The notes beneath the pieces were generated by a model that saw only the letters and a list, made by a program, of their open reading frames with translations, was not told the origin of the DNA and did no database searches. DNA of 64,000 bases from Haloarcula limicola (GTDB lineage Archaea; Halobacteriota; Halobacteria; Halobacteriales; Haloarculaceae): positions 992,001 to 1,056,000 of the forward strand of contig NZ_WRXM01000001.1 of the NCBI RefSeq assembly GCF_010119205.1, given 5' to 3'. A program made the position numbers and the translations under genes. Shown here piece after piece: positions 61,901-64,000 of this stretch. How positions within the stretch are numbered: position 1 is the stretch's first letter; every line of letters begins with the position of its first letter.

Positions 61901-62329
61901 ATGCGCACCGTTCGCGACGGGTCCGGCGCCCGCTACCTGCTGCTGAAGGAGTCCAGCGACGCGAGCCTCGTCCGCGACCCCGAGACCGGCTCGGAGCGCC
62001 ACGTCTCTAATGACGACCTGGAACCCGTCGAGGGGGAGTCGCCGCTCGCGACGGCCGCGAGCGCGGTCCCCGACGCCGTCCGCGTCGTCGTCACGGCCGC
62101 CCACGACGACCGAGCGCTCGGCCTCCTCGTCGAGGTGGACGCGCGCGGCCCGCTCTCGGTCCAGCAACTGCTCGATAGCTACGACCTCTGTGAGAGCGAT
62201 CTCCACGGACTGCTCGGCGAGTTCCGCGCGGCCGGACTGCTGGAAGAGGCGACCGTCGCCGGCCAGCGGGGCTACGACGCGACGGAGACGGCGAGCGAAG
62301 CCGTCGCGTTCCTCACCGCGACCGAGTGA
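61901..62329 (+). CDS. Small winged-helix-like protein next to rad50
   Basis: 142 residues. The N-terminal half begins MRTVRDGSGARYLLLKESSDASLVRDPETG and is beta-rich; the C-terminal half (GPLSVQQLLDSYDLCESDLHGLLGEFRAAGLLEEATVAGQRGYDAT) reads as a winged helix. It converges on rad50 with 21 bases between stops. No established function; a DNA-associated role is suggested by the fold and position only. Confidence 0.65.
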   Translation: MRTVRDGSGARYLLLKESSDASLVRDPETGSERHVSNDDLEPVEGESPLATAASAVPDAVRVVVTAAHDDRALGLLVEVDARGPLSVQQLLDSYDLCESDLHGLLGEFRAAGLLEEATVAGQRGYDATETASEAVAFLTATE

Positions 62330-62350
62330 ACCGAACCGAGTCGACCCGTC

Positions 62351-64000
62351 TCAAGCCAGTTCCGCGACTTTCTCCTCGATTCGCTCGACGCGGTCGACCC
62401 GCGAGCGGTTCGAGGTGACGTTCTTCTCGACGCGCACGAGGTCGTCGGCCGCGCCGACGAGTTCCTCGTCGTGGCTGACGACCAGAATCTGCTCGACGCC
62501 GACGTCGTCGCGCATGTACTCGACCAGATCGAGCAGTTGCGTGACGTGGCCGGAGTCGAGGAAGACGGTGGGTTCGTCGAGGATGAGCGGCGGCATCGGC
62601 GCGGACCCCTCGATGCCCTCCGCGAGCAGCCGGTAGATGGCACAGCGCAGGCTGAGGTTGAACAGCGCGCGCTCGCCGCCGGAGAGCTGCTCGGGCTCCA
62701 GCGGCTCGCCGTCCTTCTGGAACACGGTCAGCTGGTACTCCCCGTCGAGTTCGATTCGGGCGTAGGAGTCGTTCTGATAGACCAGCGAGAACGTCTCGTT
62801 CAACATCCGTTCGAGCGTCTCGACGTTGCGCTGGCGCAGCTCCGCCCGGAGCGTCCCGTACATCTCCTGTAGCTGTTCGGCCTCGTCGTACAGCGATTCG
62901 AGCTTCTCGACCTCCCCGGCCAGCTCCTCGCGGCGCTCCCTGAGCGATTCCAGTTCGTCGAGTTCGTTCTCGACGGCACCGACGGCGCTCTGGAGGTCGT
63001 CGCGCTCCTCGCGCAGCTCCTCTAACTTCGCGTCGGCCTTCTCGACGTAGTTCTCGGCGCGCTGTCGCTCCGAGCGCGCCTCCTCGATGCGGGACTCGTC
63101 TACCTGCTCGGTCAGCTCCCGCTTTCGCTCGCGCTTCTCCGTGAGGCGTTCCCGGCGCTGGTCGTTCGTCTCGGCCAGTCGCGTGCGCGTCTCGCGGCGC
63201 TGTTCGATCTCGCGCTCGCACTCCTCTACGTCGGAAAGCAGTGTCTCGATCCGTTCCAGCCGCTCGATAGCGGTCTTGACCCGCTGGCGCTCCTGGTTAC
63301 ACTCGGCGATGACCGACCGGCAGTCGTCGGCCGCCTCGCGCTGCTCGGTGGCATCTTCGCGCTTTTCCTCGGCCCGTGAGTCGAGGTCCGCGGCGTCCTC
63401 GCGCAGTTGCTCGGCCCGCTCTTCGTCGGCTTCCAGTCCCGACTCCTTCTCCTCGACCAGTTGGACGACGTTCGAGCGGTTGTCTTCGAGCGTCGCCAGT
63501 CGGTCGGCGGCGTCGGCGAGCGACTCCGCGCGTTCGAGCTTCGATTCGAGCGTCTCGACCGTCTCGCGGGCGGATTCGAGGTCACCCTCCAGTTCGGCGA
63601 CGCGCTCCCGGTCGTCCTCGATGGACTCGACGTGGGGCGACTCCTCGACGCTCTGCCCGCACTCGGGGCACTTGCCCGCTTCGAGGAGAGTCTCGGCCTC
63701 GCGGAGCGACTCGCGCTCGCTCCGCAGTTTCGTCTCCAGTTGGGTCACTCGCTGTCGGGACTCGTCGAGTTCGGCGGCCACCTCCTCGCGGTGGGCCTCG
63801 GCGGACTCGCGGTCCACCGCTGCGTCGGCGAACCGGGCTTCGAGCGTCTCGATTTTCCCGTCGATCTCGTCGAGTCGGTCCCGGCGGTCAGCGATGGTCT
63901 CGCGGGCGTCTTCGAGGGCCGATTCGACCTCGTCGGCCTCCCCTCGCTTCGCCTCGGCGCGCGATTCGAGGTCCTCGGCCTGCTCCTCCAACGAGTCGGC
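62351..64000 (-). CDS. rad50: DNA double-strand break repair ATPase Rad50, C-terminal part (5' end outside window)
   Basis: About 550 residues of the C-terminal side; the frame stays open to the window edge. Long antiparallel coiled coils flank the zinc hook [12 protein letters not shown] (CxxC). The C-terminal ATPase lobe has the ABC signature [14 protein letters not shown], Walker [15 protein letters not shown] and VVSHDEELV. Rad50 tethers DNA ends with Mre11; the mre11 gene is presumably beyond the right edge. The last residues end with ...[16 protein letters not shown]. Confidence 0.95.
   Translation of the reverse strand, partial: ADSLEEQAEDLESRAEAKRGEADEVESALEDARETIADRRDRLDEIDGKIETLEARFADAAVDRESAEAHREEVAAELDESRQRVTQLETKLRSERESLREAETLLEAGKCPECGQSVEESPHVESIEDDRERVAELEGDLESARETVETLESKLERAESLADAADRLATLEDNRSNVVQLVEEKESGLEADEERAEQLREDAADLDSRAEEKREDATEQREAADDCRSVIAECNQERQRVKTAIERLERIETLLSDVEECEREIEQRRETRTRLAETNDQRRERLTEKRERKRELTEQVDESRIEEARSERQRAENYVEKADAKLEELREERDDLQSAVGAVENELDELESLRERREELAGEVEKLESLYDEAEQLQEMYGTLRAELRQRNVETLERMLNETFSLVYQNDSYARIELDGEYQLTVFQKDGEPLEPEQLSGGERALFNLSLRCAIYRLLAEGIEGSAPMPPLILDEPTVFLDSGHVTQLLDLVEYMRDDVGVEQILVVSHDEELVGAADDLVRVEKNVTSNRSRVDRVERIEEKVAELA

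Overview
The window is a stretch of a haloarchaeal (class Halobacteria) chromosome. The signs are very high GC, strongly acidic proteins, archaeal information-processing genes (family B DNA polymerase, Rad50, archaeal-type ProRS, an aCPSF1/FttA-like beta-CASP protein, XPB helicase, glycerol-1-phosphate dehydrogenase), many Tat lipoproteins, and TATA boxes centred about 27 bases before start codons, as expected for leaderless mRNAs. The genus cannot be fixed from sequence alone. No insertion sequence, phage block or CRISPR array was seen; apart from one intein this is core chromosome.

Layout. 0-14 kb: the end of purH, an FNT-family channel, two small membrane proteins, a folylpolyglutamate synthase/dihydropteroate synthase fusion, an XPB/Rad25 helicase, an NhaC-type antiporter, a glycosyltransferase, an S9 peptidase, a NUDIX-like protein with a degenerate box, and the archaeal lipid enzyme G1P dehydrogenase. 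14-20 kb: a secreted GH3 glycosidase with a dockerin-like tail, a TrmB regulator, and an unknown membrane protein preceded by a coupled small ORF. 19-28 kb: nitrogen metabolism (glutamate synthase, a CBS protein, glutamate dehydrogenase) between two sugar-nucleotide/SDR enzymes. 28-31 kb: proS and an ATP-grasp-like protein. 30.7-36.7 kb: an uncharacterised cluster of a membrane protein, a double winged-helix regulator and four Tat lipoproteins, two of which resemble DyP-peroxidase and Tp34/P19 metal-transport folds. 36.9-38.8 kb: a KH/beta-CASP protein whose metal motif is altered. 38.8-39.2 kb: a dense hairpin array.

39-51 kb holds DsbB, an aldo/keto reductase, endonuclease III, an NmrA-like SDR, a 57-residue cysteine protein with DUF371, a GH2-like protein lacking its nucleophile, a long coiled-coil protein, a LysE exporter, an HD phosphohydrolase, a GNAT-zinc ribbon fusion, UspA, a small membrane protein with a leaderless upstream ORF, and tRNA-Gln(TTG). 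50.5-57 kb concerns iron: a DtxR-type repressor and a ferritin-like protein (also with an upstream ORF), then, after a GH13 enzyme, the sufCBD Fe-S assembly operon. 57-64 kb holds DNA polymerase B interrupted by an intein with an unusual Gly-Gln C-terminus, three small proteins, and the C-terminal part of Rad50.

The strongest leads are the Tat-lipoprotein cluster (31-36.7 kb), the altered beta-CASP protein, the Gln-terminated PolB intein, the repeated hairpin family shared by 38.9-39.1 kb and 53.3 kb, and the short upstream ORFs that overlap the starts of three genes.
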